Assembly: GCA_963457665.1 (NCBI GenBank)
Contig: OY735212.1
Span: 19,536,247-19,600,246, forward strand
Length of the DNA: 64,000 bases
DNA from: Thysanoteuthis rhombus
Taxonomy: Eukaryota; Mollusca; Cephalopoda; Oegopsida; Thysanoteuthidae
Direction of reading: 5' to 3'
Shown: piece after piece, positions 48,398 through 60,551 of the stretch
Layout: every line of letters begins with the position of its first letter
How positions within the stretch are numbered: the first letter of the stretch is position 1
Notes under the pieces: generated by a model
The model's input: the letters and a program-made list of their open reading frames with translations, nothing else
The model's database searches: none
What the model was told of the DNA's origin: nothing
Program-made: the position numbers and the translations under genes

Positions 48398-50449
48398 AAG
48401 AGAGTGAATGTATATTTATTATATTTTATCTAATACATAAAACAACTGTCACTATGTCAAACCGTATGGTTTAAACACTGTCACAGCCTGACCAAAATGC
48501 ATGCATACTTAATGGACTTAGGGGAAGGTTTTAAAGTAAAGCATTTTGAGAAATTTTCTAAGAGTTTTAGGAGAGTCTACTACAATTTGGCTGAAATGCT
48601 AAACTGAACCCCAACCTTCCATTCAGTATATCCATATACAGACTAGCCCAATAGGGTGGGTTTCATATTGTAGTTTTATATTACAAAAAAACTCATTTCC
48701 AAATGTGGCAAAATCTTTTGATATGAAAAATTTAGAGGAATAGAAAATAGATCGACATTCAAAGAAATAAAATGTTTCTGAATGTTTCATAATGTAACTG
48801 CAAAAATAGAATAACTAAGTTTGGAATTGACAGCAAAAGTGGCAGGTTAAGAATTAAGTCTACTTGAATATATTCCATCTTACTCGCTTAAAAGCTACCT
48901 TTGGTAGCTCTCTAACCTCAATGTCAAATCACTTACTATTAATAGAATTTATATTACTTGGTTAGCGCCCAAATGTGCAGGTTTAGGAGAATCATCATTT
49001 TTTTTTCTTGGTTAATATCGGTATAGCAAACTAGTGTATTTTTGTTGAAAAATGCATTTTCCTATGCAGTTTGATCAACTTCGACTTTATATCACCATCA
49101 TTTCTTCTGGAAATTTTTACCAGTGACAAACATTGATAGGTATGAAACCTTATATCTTTTTTTCAGACCAAACTGAAAGGGTTCAAACTGTCCCAAAAGA
49201 AAGAAAGGAAGAGAAGAGTGAGTGCAGACAGAAGGACATTTTAATATTCTTTACGTCACATTATGTTGTAATAATCCTTTTTTAAATCAATTCTTTAAAT
49301 AAAAAAGTAGAAAGTATAAGAAAAAAAAAAAGGACTATACAGTATTTATAATTGATGTATACACTTCATTTCAACATTTATAACTTTATCATTTCCCAAT
49401 GAATTAATCATATGCATTTCAGACAATATTTTTGTTTTACTTTTGAGACCATAATTTATTTTATTTTTGCAAATTTTAATGGGTATTAACTTGAAATATC
49501 TCCAGGAAGCAAATAGGAATAATACAGAATTAAATGTTGCCAAAAATTGTGTAAACAATGTCACAGGTTTTGAACAGATCCTGTTTTTTCTTGTTATTTA
49601 TTTTTTTTTTTATTCGATTTCTAACGAGCCGCTGCTCAAAAAAAATTTCAAACAGCACATTGCGTTGCTTTGTTCACAGACTGATAAGTCTGGTAAACGT
49701 CAACTTTGTACAATGGCCACTTTTTGAGTGGTTGTGGTGTATTGAACTTTCCAAGAACCACGGATCTACACAATTTCAAACTTGACACAGAAATGTCTGG
49801 TGTGTGGACTAGTATATATGGTGGATTTAAAGTTCATAAAATAGCCACTTTATGGAGTATTTACTGTCAATTCAGACATTTGGAGATTTTTTCAATTATT
49901 ATAAGATAGCTTATTCTTTTTATTTCCCTCATATAGAATTGTAATTAGCAGTTGATAGACCTGGTGGCCTGATTGGACTGGAAATGGTTTTATACGCCAA
50001 CTTACCAATATCAAGCTAGAAATATACCATTTCTGCTGAACAAAATAGTAACACTCAGACAAACATATAGAAATCTGATCCATGTAACAGAGATATTCAA
50101 TAGGTGCTGATGATTAAGTATTGTACCAGAGATCCGAGTCTAAGATTGCTATTGTTGTAGCAGAACATTTGATTTGACTAAAAATCTTGTTCATCAATCA
50201 GTTTCAAAACAGGTTGAAAGTAACTCTGAAAAATATACTTGCAGTAAATATTCTATTGACTGTCTGATCAATGATTGATTGAGTGTTATTGAGTTGGCCA
50301 GATCAAACAATGTAGAGTTAACAGATGATAACATCAAGGGTACCAGGAATAAAATAAATAGACTCAATTAACAACAACAAAAGTAAAATTCCAAATACAC
50401 TGATTCAAACACACACACAGACATATACTCATGCACGCATACACTTGAG

Positions 50450-50450
<1 letters not shown>
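48398..50450. other. AT-rich sequence without a recognised gene
   Basis: A segment at 49080-49320 (CAGACCAAACTGAAAGGGTT, AAGAGAAGAGTGAGTGCAGA, TTTACGTCACATTATGTTGT) is similar to 27350-27520, so a dispersed repeat of about 200 bp is shared. No exon is supported. Confidence 0.4.

Positions 50451-50500
<50 letters not shown>
50451..50500. repeat. (TA)n microsatellite
   Basis: Fifty bases of TA, flanked by (CA)n-like sequence. Confidence 0.95.
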
Positions 50501-50506
<6 letters not shown>

Positions 50507-50670
50507 GCCCAGATGAACAAATGCACATATGAAATTCAAGATATAAGAGATAATAAGTCCATAACCTAGCACAGTCATTAGCTAAATACTGATTTAAAAT
50601 TTCTATTGTATAAGGTTTGATCTATGTGATCTACAGAGAAGGGTTAGTGCACTGACTAGGAAAGATATTA

Positions 50671-51737
50671 CACTGATCAGCCAAAATAACTATACTACCT
50701 GTCTAATTTGGGGTTGGTTCTACATATGGACACAAAACAGCTCTTAGCCAATCAGGCCTGGACTGTACAAGAACTCAAAAGGTTTCTACTGGGATCTGAT
50801 GCCAGGATGTTAATTTGCACGTTCTAGAATGTTAGGGATTCATGTTTAAGAGGTTCTGTTGAGTAAAACTTTTGATCCAACTCATCTGAAAAAAGCTCAG
50901 TAGGATTGAGATTTGGGGTATTCGGTGGCCAGCACAACTTTGCAAAGTTCTTGGAATGTTCCTGAGACCATTTCCATACAACTCATGCAATGTTGCAAGG
51001 TGCATTGTCCTGCTAAAGTATGCTACTGCCATAGGAGAACACTGTTGCCATGGAGGAGTGTAACTGGTCTTCAATGATGGTGAAGTAGGTAATACGCAAC
51101 AAAGTACATTCTAAAAGAATCATAGGACCCAGGGTTTCTCGGCAAAATGTTGACCAGGCCGTTGCACTGCATCCACTGGCCTCTTGTTTTTCTGTTGAAC
51201 GTTTTAGGGCCATTACTTCTCCAAGATGATAAATGCATATACAGGAGAAAGTGAGACATCAGACCAGACAATTGTCTTCCATTGACTATGGTCTAGTTCC
51301 AATGCTTTCATGCCTATTGAAGATATTTTTATTAATGAAGGATTGATCTACTCTGTGTTGTTAGGCATTTCCTCTTTTACCTCCATTATAGCTATCAGCA
51401 ATTTGAACAGCAGTAGCTCTTCTGTTGGCTTGTATCGGTGGATAAGTCTCTTAATTTCTTGCATCGATAAGTCTTGGCAGTCCAGTACCTTGTTGGAGGT
51501 TGGTGATTTTATTTCCACAGACCACTGCCTGTAGCTATTCACCACAACTGAATCTGAGCATTTCACAAGTAGTCCTGTGTTGGAAATACTCTGACTTAGC
51601 CTACTATCCATAAAAGTTTGGCCTTTATCAAAGAAAGCAAACCTACTTAAATACCTTTTACCCTGTCATGCATAAACCAGATATTAACTGACATTCTTGC
51701 AACATGTTGCTGGTCACAATATTTTGGCTCATTAGTG
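50671..51737 (-). pseudogene. Tc1/mariner element with dead transposase
   Basis: The ends CACTGATCAGCCAAAATA and CAATATTTTGGCTCATTAGTG are inverse and flanked by TA on both sides, giving a near full-length 1,067-bp element. On the minus strand the transposase reads, in pieces: helix-turn-helix LSQSISNTGLLVKCSDSVVV then NSYRQWSVE, a catalytic-domain stretch with FCRETLGPMILLECTLLRIT, and MATVFSYGSSIL leading to a QDNAPCN motif that holds the second catalytic Asp. The third acidic position is in a PTE motif and the usual DLNP reads NLNP. Several stops and frameshifts inactivate it. Non-coding margins are about 50-100 bases. Confidence 0.9.
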
Positions 51738-52195
51738 TACTCAAATCTTTTTCTCAATTCCAAGTGTCTGTTGGAAAATAAATATTTATTGCATAAAATA
51801 AATGAGACTGAGATGAATAATTGTGTACTGACATTGACCACAGTATGAACATAGGATAGATCAAGTCGACAGAATGAACATAGATGATCGATTGTGAAGA
51901 TCAATTTAGGGTCAGGTCAGTTAAGGCATTTTCAAACTCAAGGGAAACAGCTGCACCTAACAGGCTGCAAAATTATGTATACATGGGTGACTTGACCCAA
52001 CAATGAACATAGGATAGATGGAGATGTTTCTGGTGACTTTTAGAGGTCAATCAAATGTCTGATTAAGTTTGGTATTCTTTATCCATTTGAAGGGTTATGA
52101 TCCCTACTTTGAGAAGCTCTGTGTTAGAATATACGACATGACCTTTAAGCATTGATTTTTTTTTTTCCTGGACAACACTGTATATTCCAGCTATT

Positions 52196-52233
<38 letters not shown>

Positions 52234-53035
52234 TGACAGCCCAAAAAATAATGAAACAAAGCTAAATATTAGAATAGCTCTTGCTTGGGAGTCATGTTAA
52301 CATGACTTTTGTTTTTAAATCCTCAGCAACTATTATAACTAATGTTCCCGACATGAAAAATTCACATATAGTAATGTAGTATCTAATTCTGCGTAAAACA
52401 AAACCATTGAAAAGCTAAAATAAATTGTATAAACAGATATTTGGAAATAATTGACTGAAATGACAGAAATTTTGAAAAATTCTTTTCCATCTTTTGTGTT
52501 TAATCACAAAAGATGAAAAAGAATTTGAAACTTTAGTTTATAAATGCATTTCAAATACATATCAACACAATTTTTTACATAGTCAATCTCCAACATATTG
52601 AGCAATGAGCACGGGAGTTTTCTGATGGTGAGGGCATAGGTAGGGGGGCAGCTTATATGAGGTGTTTCTCGAATTGTGCTTCAAGCAATAGTACAAACTG
52701 TACTTTGTAAAACTGCACATTAACAACATTTTCTTTGTTCTGAATTCTTTTTTTCCGTTTCTCAAAAATGTATTGATTTACACGCCTGTCGGAAGCGTCA
52801 ATTTGATTGTCTCCGTTTCTTCCTCTCACATTTCTATTATTAGATGAATGTATGAACAACAAGTATTCCAAGGGAAATTATGAATCACTGCTGCTGCTTT
52901 TTACCTCATAAATTAGGCAATTGTGACAGTGAGATTACAATACCTTGATGAAAAAGCTACCAGTACAGTTTGGAACAAAATTCATGACTTGAAAAAACCC
53001 CCCAAAAAACAAAAAAACAACCAATTCTGTTCAAT
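51738..53035. other. AT-rich sequence without a recognised gene
   Basis: A (TA)n run is at 52201-52231. A short inverted pair at 52484-52518 joins TTCTTTTCCATCTTTTGTG with its mate CACAAAAGATGAAAAAGAA, an 8-base loop apart. No exon. Confidence 0.4.
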
Positions 53036-53039
53036 AACA

Positions 53040-53270
53040 GAACAGAAACAGTCATTAGGTCAACATTTTAGGCTGCATGCTATGTTGGGGGTAATCAATT
53101 GAAAAATTGGAGAAAAATATGATCAATGTTTAGTTTACTTCTCTCACCTTTTGTTGGGTAGTGATCTCTAAAAAGACCGAATTTGAAATTAAAAAAACTG
53201 GTGTGAATGCTTCCGGATACAAACTAAGGAACTAATTTAGCATAAATTTACATTAATAATTGTTTCTAGA
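53040..53270 (-). mobile_element. Family Q copy, minus orientation
   Basis: On the minus strand: TTAGTTCCTTAGTTTGTATC, GGAAGCATTCACACC, then TGATCATATTTTTCTCC and CATAGCATGCAGCC. It pairs with the plus copy ending near 53850. Confidence 0.6.
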
Positions 53271-53399
53271 CTAAAAACTTATTTGCAAGAAACAAAAATC
53301 TCAAGATTCTGCAATGAACTGTTAAGGCTGAGAGGAGGATACATAGATACAAATAAATGTCAGAACATGTGAATAATCTAACCCCAGCAAAAGAGTTCA

Positions 53400-53850
53400 A
53401 CCTGGTCTGTTGTTAGAGGTTATCACAAATGTTCAAAGTTATTAGAATAAGCAACCCATCAACTACTATTACATTTTCTCCCAATGTTGCTATTAGAAAC
53501 TGTCAGCAATACAGTTTTCTTCAGTTTTTTAGTTGGTCTGGCTGGCTTTGTATGTATGCATTAGAAATTTCAGTGTTAAAAATTTCAACATTTACTTCAA
53601 GTTTTGTTTTAACCCCCTCAATAGGTTTTAGTTGGGGAGTTCAATTAATAATTCAAGTTTATGCTAAATTGGTCGTTTAGATTTATTCCTAGCAGCATCC
53701 ACACTTAGTTTTTGTTGGGGGGAAAATTCTTTTTTGTGATCACTATCCAACAACTGCTGTTTTACATCATTCTTCCAATAAATAGTTGGCAACAACCAAA
53801 ACATTGCATGCTGATCTAATTAAAGGGTCAACTAAATTCCACCTGTATCA
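53400..53850 (+). mobile_element. Family Q copy, plus orientation
   Basis: AGAAACTGTCAGCAATACAG, TTGGTCTGGCTGGCTTTGTA, CAACATTTACTTCAAG, TTTATGCTAAATTGGTCGTT, CAGCATCCACACTTAG and GTGATCACTATCCAACA follow family order. Confidence 0.65.
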
Positions 53851-54042
53851 AAATCAGAGCACTTACCATGAGGACAACAAGCAGGTGTCATAGTCAACAT
53901 TTTGTGTTTGAAACCAGCTGAGCAGGCCAGGGGCATTAATGAACAAAGTGACCGCTTTAAGCTCTATGGCCACCAAAGGACCGCCAAGAGCAATGAAGGA
54001 CCCCAAAAGGCAGTGGAGGGGGCCTCTAAACCAGATTCACCT

Positions 54043-54350
54043 CCATCATCATCATCAGTCTTTTATCATCAGACTTTAGGCAAAGAGAGGTCTGGCAAAT
54101 CCCAGGAAGGCCTATTATAGGTACCACAGAGACAATACTTTCTGAACTTGTCCAGTTTGTTTTGCCATCTGATATTTTGCCAGCCACGTTTTCACATGTG
54201 ATCCACGTTTTGAGTCATGATGTCCAGTTGCCATTCTTGCAACACGACCAGCCAATTACTATTTGAGTTTTCCAATGGATTCTTTGAGGTCTTGGACTCC
54301 TGTTTTTTACTTTGATGTATTGCGCTATTGTGTGATCTCTCCTGTCCTGG
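54043..54350 (-). mobile_element. LINE 3' remnant (RTE-like), with GAT tail
   Basis: On the minus strand the LINE tail runs from CAGGAGAGATCACACAATAG, through an ESIGKLK-like stretch, a GRVARMAT-like stretch and a WRNKLDKF-like stretch, to a CTGATGATGATGATGG tail at 54043-54058. A deletion removes part of the middle of the tail. Confidence 0.8.
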
Positions 54351-55582
54351 AAACCAAATCCTTGTAGTTTGAAATTATGAACATTTTTTTTTTTTTTGAT
54401 AAAGTTACTATCTAATCCATTTATGCATCTGGAAAGTCTTTTGAATTGATAAATTATAAACTTTTTTCCTACTTTAATATAAAAAATGTTGAGTTAGTGA
54501 TGTTAATAAGCAAGTAATTTGCTTACTTTTTCCGTGGATTTTTATTTAGTTATAAAATTTGATAAAAATTGAATAACAATTGACTGGAATAATCAGGTAT
54601 CCGTACAACTAAAATTTTTTCTAGAAAGACATTTTTAATATCCATTTGCACTGTTCCCTCTAAGCTGTGTGCATATATGAATGAACACATGTTTTGCAAC
54701 GAGTGCCCAAAAGAGAATGCGGGCACAAATGATTTCAATTTCTATAGATAGCGTACTGAGTTTTTATTGAAAAAAAATATTGATTCTTTATGTTGTATTC
54801 AAAAGTGTGTAACATTCCTTTGTCAAGGAAAAAAGAAATTGCACAACATTAGATATTTCCAAACACGGACTATAGAAAATCATAAGGAACAATGTTTTGG
54901 AATGCCTGAAAACTATCTCTTCAAACTGTCTATAAATTAAAAAAAAAAAAAAAAATAGTTGGCCTCGTGGTGTCACATATATTTTACAATGGAGTCAATA
55001 TCACTCTTTTTTTTCTTATCTTTTGTATAAGCAAAATTTTGTTCAAGACTGTCAATTGAGAATGATCTGCGGATGTATCTGTCTGGAACCTTGCCTAGAA
55101 TTGAGTTACCTATTTGAAACGGCCAAGCTCATCCATCTCAGTAAAAATGTAACATTAAATCATATCAAATTACTAAGAAAAACGAAATGTCTATTGTCTG
55201 GTTTATGTAACTCCCGGACAGGACCATGGTTGCCAACCCGTTTTATATTTTTTTTCATCTAAAACTGAATCAAAAAAAAATCTAAAAGACATCTAAATTC
55301 TCCAGAAAATTATCTGAAATATAATCTAAAAATATGCTACATATATTGAAAAGCAAATTACATAACGTCTTAAAGCCTTAAAAACGGGACTAGCCTTACA
55401 AGCTACAGGGCCCAATTGGGAACATTTTTGCCCGGATTTAGGTTTACTGCCCATGTCTCTAGAATCTTTGAGATATAAATAAAGTTTATCATGGACATTA
55501 TATATCTATGGTAGACTAGAGAGTCATCAAACTGATGGCTAAAAATTTTCAGAGAAATAAATTTTATTTGTTAGACATATGT
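54351..55582. other. AT-rich sequence without a recognised gene
   Basis: Segment 55226-55360 has CATGGTTGCCAACCCG and repeated ATCTAAAxTxC blocks, possibly an old member of the CAGTGTTGCC family. No exon. Confidence 0.4.
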
Positions 55583-56168
55583 TTCAGTGTTGCCAATTAA
55601 GACTTCTTGTTTTGTTTTTTGAATATAGTCCTCTCGATAGTCACTTATGGAGCTTAAACATGGAACCTAACCAAAAGATTGACCCTCAAACTGGGAACTA
55701 TGCAATGTGTACTTGAGAGAATCATGCTCATCACAAAACAGCACACTATATTAGAGAAAAGACAGGAGTCTAGGATATCATACAAATCATCAGAAAACTC
55801 AAATATTAATGGGCTGGACACGTTGGAAGAATATCAGACACATGCTGGATGTCACAACTCACAACATTGATCCCCAGAGATCATATGCAAAATTGTGGCT
55901 GACAGAAAGTAAGATGGTGTGATGAACTAGAAAAATTCAGAAAGTACTGGCTCTGCAACGCCCATGATAGAGATGTCTGGGAAATCCTGAGGAAGGTCTT
56001 TGTCCAATAACGGATGCTTAAAGGCTGCTGCTGCTGCTGCTGCTGATGATGATAAGCCCAGTGTGGCCATTTTTGATGGGTTTGTTTTTTGTTTTTTTCA
56101 AATTTGGGAATGATTCCCGGAGTCAAAAAATTGAAGGAGAAAAATCCATCTAAATTAGCAATGTGCTG
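55583..56168. mobile_element. CAGTGTTGCC-ended element interrupted by a LINE
   Basis: TTTCAGTGTTGCCAATTAAG opens it and ATCTAAATTAGCAATGTGCTG closes it. The LINE tail at 55620-56054 lies between them. The ends are weakly inverse, as in the 28.6 kb copy. Confidence 0.5.
55620..56054 (+). mobile_element. LINE 3' remnant (RTE-like), with GCT/GAT tail
   Basis: Broken frames give the LINE ORF2 C-terminus: TYGA-TWNLTK-like, CVLERIMLI, ISRKLK-xxNGLDTLEEYQT and a final VFVQ. The end is a seven-unit GCT run followed by GATGATGAT, so the 3' triplet tail has expanded and changed. Confidence 0.8.
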
Positions 56169-56509
56169 TGAGTTTAACCGGAATAGGTCAACCTGTTATA
56201 GGGAGCAACTGGCCCGGTTGGCTTAAAGATGGCTCTGCCTTTAAATAAGGGAAACTATTTATGAACTTTCACTTACATACAGCCTATTCAGGGCTTACTG
56301 GAACCATTTTAGGCACTGGGTGAAATCAAAAATGCAAAAAAGAAGTGGTTCCACCAAAATCCAACTGCAGTAAAATAATATATAGTTAATGTTTGAAAGA
56401 CCAAATTGGGAATAAAGAAAATATTTTACAACCTTGCAAAACCAAGAGGAAAGATTCCCCTACAAAATAGATAAATACAAAATTGTCCATCCAAACTTAG
56501 CCATAATGC

Positions 56510-56712
56510 AGAGACACTGCTGAGGTGGGAGGACAGAGGTAAGGAGGGCACTGTTTGAAAAACGCCCCCCTCCCCAGTGGAGTGGGGAGGGGGCAAAAAA
56601 GCTTCAGCTTTTTTTTTTTTTTTTTTCAGATGTAAACCTTTTTAGTGTTCACCTATTTCATCACACTAAATGATGGAGAGTGCCCCTTAAGGAGCCAAGA
56701 CCCCCCTTGTAA
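56510..56712. mobile_element. Diverged copy of the CCAGAGGC-ended element
   Basis: AGAGACACTGCTGAGGTGGG at the left and TAAGGAGCCAAGACCCCCC at the right match 11637-11955. Inside, CCCCCCTCCCCAGTGG and AGTGGGGAGGGGGC can pair as a hairpin at about 56565-56594. Confidence 0.5.
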
Positions 56713-56744
56713 TAGGTTTCTTCAATTCCAAAACATCATTGTTT

Positions 56745-56905
56745 TTTAGAAATAAGAAACTGTAAACATAGTATTTTCTCAATTCTAAAGTTGGTCTGGT
56801 TGTCTGTTTGAATGTATCGGAAATAGAGAGCTAGAGGGCTGAAAATTTAAATACTTACTCCTTGTTTCAGAATCCCCCTCCCTGATACTTTTTAAGTTTA
56901 CACCA
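56745..56905 (+). mobile_element. Truncated family Q copy
   Basis: AGAAACTGTAAACATAGTAT, GTTGGTCTGGTTGTCTG, AGAGGGCTGAAAATTTAAAT and TACTTACTCCTTG are the interior half of the family; the terminal half is missing. Confidence 0.6.
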
Positions 56906-58605
56906 GATTTATTCATATTTGGTATCATTTATTTCTTCCTTTATTTGGCATGTACGCCCACTTCATTGGCAAATCAGAGGCTCATGCTGAAGAAAGGAAA
57001 GTTGTTTTTTCTTCATCTCAGCTAAATAATGAGTGACTGAAAAGTTACTTCACATTTTCTTTTTCATTTCAAATTTCAGTCCAATCTCAGTAAAATAGAG
57101 ATCAATTAATAGCTCAATGTCTGAGATCGTTTTGACACTTAAACTTCACATCTATTCTCATCATTATAGAGATGCCACTAGCAACTGCCGTAGATAGATT
57201 GTTTACATCTAAGAACTAACTGTATTAATAAAACCTTTTCAGGCATAAGGAAAGCTGATTTTAATATTTTGCAAAACAAACATTTCGTCAGGTAGAATCA
57301 GGAAGTATCAGAAAGTGTCCCCAGTAAAAAGTAGAGCTTGACACAGGCCATGTCACTAACTGTAGAAGTGAAGTGCAAAATCACAGCCTGGGTGGCATGC
57401 TTGGTTTTTATTTCATGGGCTATATCAAGAGTTCATGCAAAATGATCAAGCTACCTTGAACTTGAGGCAAGACTCAGGCATTATTGTGCAAACAAAGTAC
57501 TGATGTTAAGAATGTCTGTGTCAATCACTTGCTCAGCTGAAGTGCTATGAAGTTGGTGGCTTACATCTAGAAGTCTAGCAGTTAAGTAATTTTTGTATAA
57601 TCTTGGCAAAATTTGAATATCAATATCTTTAAATCTTCTAGTCTATATATATGGGAGAGACTGGTGCTCATTGAACCCTGGGTAAGTCACTGCAAGCTTT
57701 TATTTGAAGCCAAAGTAGTTCTTAGTCATTTTGGTCATATGGCCAAGTCAGATGATTGCCTGCCTTCTTACTCCAAAAATCAGGTATGTGTGTGAGAGGA
57801 GTACTACAAAACTGATTTTGATAATTGAAAGTTATTAGTCAAAGATTTTTTCCAGATTAGATTTTTTAAATCTAGATTCCCCTTCCAAAACCTGAAGATT
57901 TTTATCTTATATAACTGGATATTTTGTTAAGGTTGAACATGAAAAAGATACAAAAACTGCGAGGCTCAGAGTTCTGGTGAATTGTTTCCTGCTTATTGAA
58001 AATGTGTCACTAGGTCAGCTAAGAGCCAAAATGTGAATTATGTTACAATAATTTTGCCATTTATTGATATCACAAATTTATGCAAAATATTGATGCTCTG
58101 TTTAAACTATGAGTGGTTTCTCCAGATTAACTTTATTAAGATATACTCTTAGTGGAAATGGGGCCCAATTAGCTCTTGTCATTTTCTGTTTGTTTTGAAA
58201 TTAATCTTTTAAAAAAGTATATGGTGACTTTTGACACATCTAGTATACATATGTATATTAATAAAAATTCATGATATAAGAGTGGGGGATGCAAATTTGA
58301 ATAACTGGTTTATCTTTTATCCTCCAATGTTTTCATAATATTTTTTTTCCGCAGGAATTTTTTGTTCACGAATATCGATTCTCATAAAACTTGAGTTATG
58401 ACAATTTGTAGTCATATGCGAACCGTGAACAAGTGGCTGGATTATGCACATTTTTTTCAACTTTCAGAAATAAGCAACCAATTTCTAATTTCCTTCCTGC
58501 ATTTTAGAAAACGTTTAGCAAAACGGTCAATGTCGATTTCTTCATTTTTTAAATGATTCTAGCTGTATGTATCTATATATAAATGTCACACTAGCTATTA
58601 TGTAT
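56906..58605. other. AT-rich sequence without a recognised gene
   Basis: I recognise no repeat family or exon in this stretch. Confidence 0.4.
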
Positions 58606-58962
58606 GTACATATGACTGTATGTCATGTGTACAGGATGCACCAATGAAACTAAAGAACTGAAAATTTGAACATTTACTTTTTTTTATGTCCAGAAAAAAC
58701 AGATTTTTTTTTCATGCAAGTTTTTATTAGGGGTTCAATTTACAATGTAAGTTGAAGCTAAACTGGTCGCTAAGTGTCCAGCAGCATTCAAGCTTGCTTT
58801 TTTTGAGACTTTTTGGTGAACACTAGCCGATAAGAGGCTTGAAAAGTAACTTATCCATTGATCACCACTCATTCCAATTTTTAATTGTTCACTCCCAACA
58901 TGACATGCTGCCATAAGATGCTGGTCACATGACAGTCTCTATGAAGACTTGTTTCTTTCATT
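58606..58962 (+). mobile_element. Family Q copy, plus orientation
   Basis: AAGAACTGAAAATTTGAACA, TAGGGGTTCAATTTACAATG, GAAGCTAAACTGGTCGCTAA, CAGCAGCATTCAAGCTTG, TTGATCACC, TGACATGCTGCCATAAGATG and TGGTCACATGACAGT match in order. Both interior and terminal parts are present. Confidence 0.7.
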
Positions 58963-59233
58963 CTTTTAAAAGTCTGCAAACTCAGGACAGGCAGACATTT
59001 TTGTGCTTTGATCTAATAGTTTGCAATTATGTTAAATAGTCTTGTTCTAATTGAAGTACACATTTTTAGTGTGAGTATTAGTGTGCAAGGTGTATGAAAT
59101 TGAAGTATTAAAGAGAAAAAAAGATATATATATATATATTTCGGCAATTAATGCAAATAATCCTCTTTGTCACTATTCCTCCACCATCATTGAACATTAA
59201 CTCAGCTCAACCAAATTTGGCATGCATACTCGC

Positions 59234-59485
59234 CGGACGGTTCTCATGTTGTGTTCCAAGTCGGATGGTTCTTGTGTTGTGTTCCAAGCCGGACGTTTTT
59301 CATGCTGTGTTCCAAGCCAGATGTTTTTGTGTTGTGTTCTAAGCCGGACGGTTCTTGTGTTGTGTTCCGAGCCAGACGTTTTTCATGCTGTGTTCCAAGC
59401 CAGATTTTTTGTGTTATATTTCAAACTGGATGTTCTTATGTTATATTTCAAGCTGGATGTTTTGAAATTTTATTCTAAGCTGGAC
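59234..59485. repeat. Minisatellite, 26-28 bp unit, 9 copies
   Basis: Each unit follows (C/T)(G/A)GA(T/C)G-T-rich-TTGTGTTCCAAGC. Unit lengths run 28, 28, 28, 27, 28, 28, 26, 27, 27, then a partial unit. Units 2-4 and 5-7 correspond, giving an 82-83 base higher-order period. The Cys/Phe/Val-rich frames here are repeats read in phase, not a gene. Confidence 0.9.
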
Positions 59486-60104
59486 AATATTAGATTGGCA
59501 AGGTCAGTTTATTGAGTCCTACTGTGGTTTAATATTTAGTTAAAAAATTCATGCTCAAATATTTAGTGTCTGAGATATTTTCTAAGACTTGATTCAAATA
59601 TGTTTATGTTTGGAGAAGAGACTGTGGTATCTGATAACTTGTTCAAGATAGGAGTGGATCTTTCTGAGAAGTGCTTTCTAACTCTTGTGGCAGATTGAAT
59701 TTGTTACCTCTTGCTGTGACCTCTGGTTGCACTGCTTGGGGATGGCTGTAACATGATTTTATCTGGACACATGCAGCACTCAGTCTTGGTTGATGGTGTG
59801 TAGGCCTGAGGTTATCCTATATATTTTCAGTAGATCAGCACGGGTTCTTAGAATAATATTTTGGGAGTGTTTCATCAGCAGTAGTTTTCATTATAATGTA
59901 ACCGTAATGCTAAACTGAATCCTTACTTTCTGTTCAATATGTGAGAATATATATATATAAATAAATATATATAAATAAAATGTACATACTAGCTGGAAAC
60001 TGCCCAATAGGGAATGTTTCAGCTAGTATCCATATGAAGATATCTTAGTCTAACACAACTTGACGGTAGCTGAGAAACTCTAGTTTGACCAGTGAGATTT
60101 GAAT

Positions 60105-60551
60105 AACTTCTTGAAATTACCTTCATGATAAATTTTAGTTTGTCTAAAAAGCATCAGTTTGAATATATGAAAAACAAATTTACGTAGCCAAGTCTGATAT
60201 AATTTATACATCTTGACATAAATACTTCCCATGTGTAATGGGCTCAGGCCAACGCTATACAACAACATAAAAACGTTAATTTTATTACCTTTATATTACT
60301 AATTCTACATTTTCCCTCCAGACAGTCGTTGCTTTAAAATCAAAAATCTATCACTGCTTTGATATTACTACTGTTTTTTTATGTTGCTGTATAGCTTGAG
60401 CCCAAACCCATTACACATGGGAAGTATTTATGTCAAAAATATATGAATTATATCAGACTTTGTTACTTGAATAAATTTGTTTAACATCATCAAACAGTTG
60501 CTCTTTACCCAAACTGAAATCAAGTTATCACAGAGATAATTTCAAGAAGCT
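60105..60551. repeat. Large imperfect inverted repeat
   Basis: Arms 60105-60274 and 60373-60551 are inverse, with about 98 bases between. The best-matched core is ACATAAATACTTCCCATGTG and its mate at 60415-60435. Other paired blocks include CTTCTTGAAATTA and AAGTCTGATATAATT. No coding capacity or TSD is visible. Confidence 0.75.

Noticed and set aside
55023-55262. 79-residue frame preceded by a pyrimidine tract
   Set aside because: No AG at a useful spacing opens the frame, and no family is recognised. The end runs into a poly-T stretch.
59234-59485. CRISPR-like array
   Set aside because: There are no unique spacers. The units are directly tandem and diverged, in eukaryotic context.
59151-59515. 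Three overlapping Cys/Val/Phe-rich frames resembling a repeat protein
   Set aside because: They are one minisatellite read in different phases. Unit length is not a multiple of three and varies.
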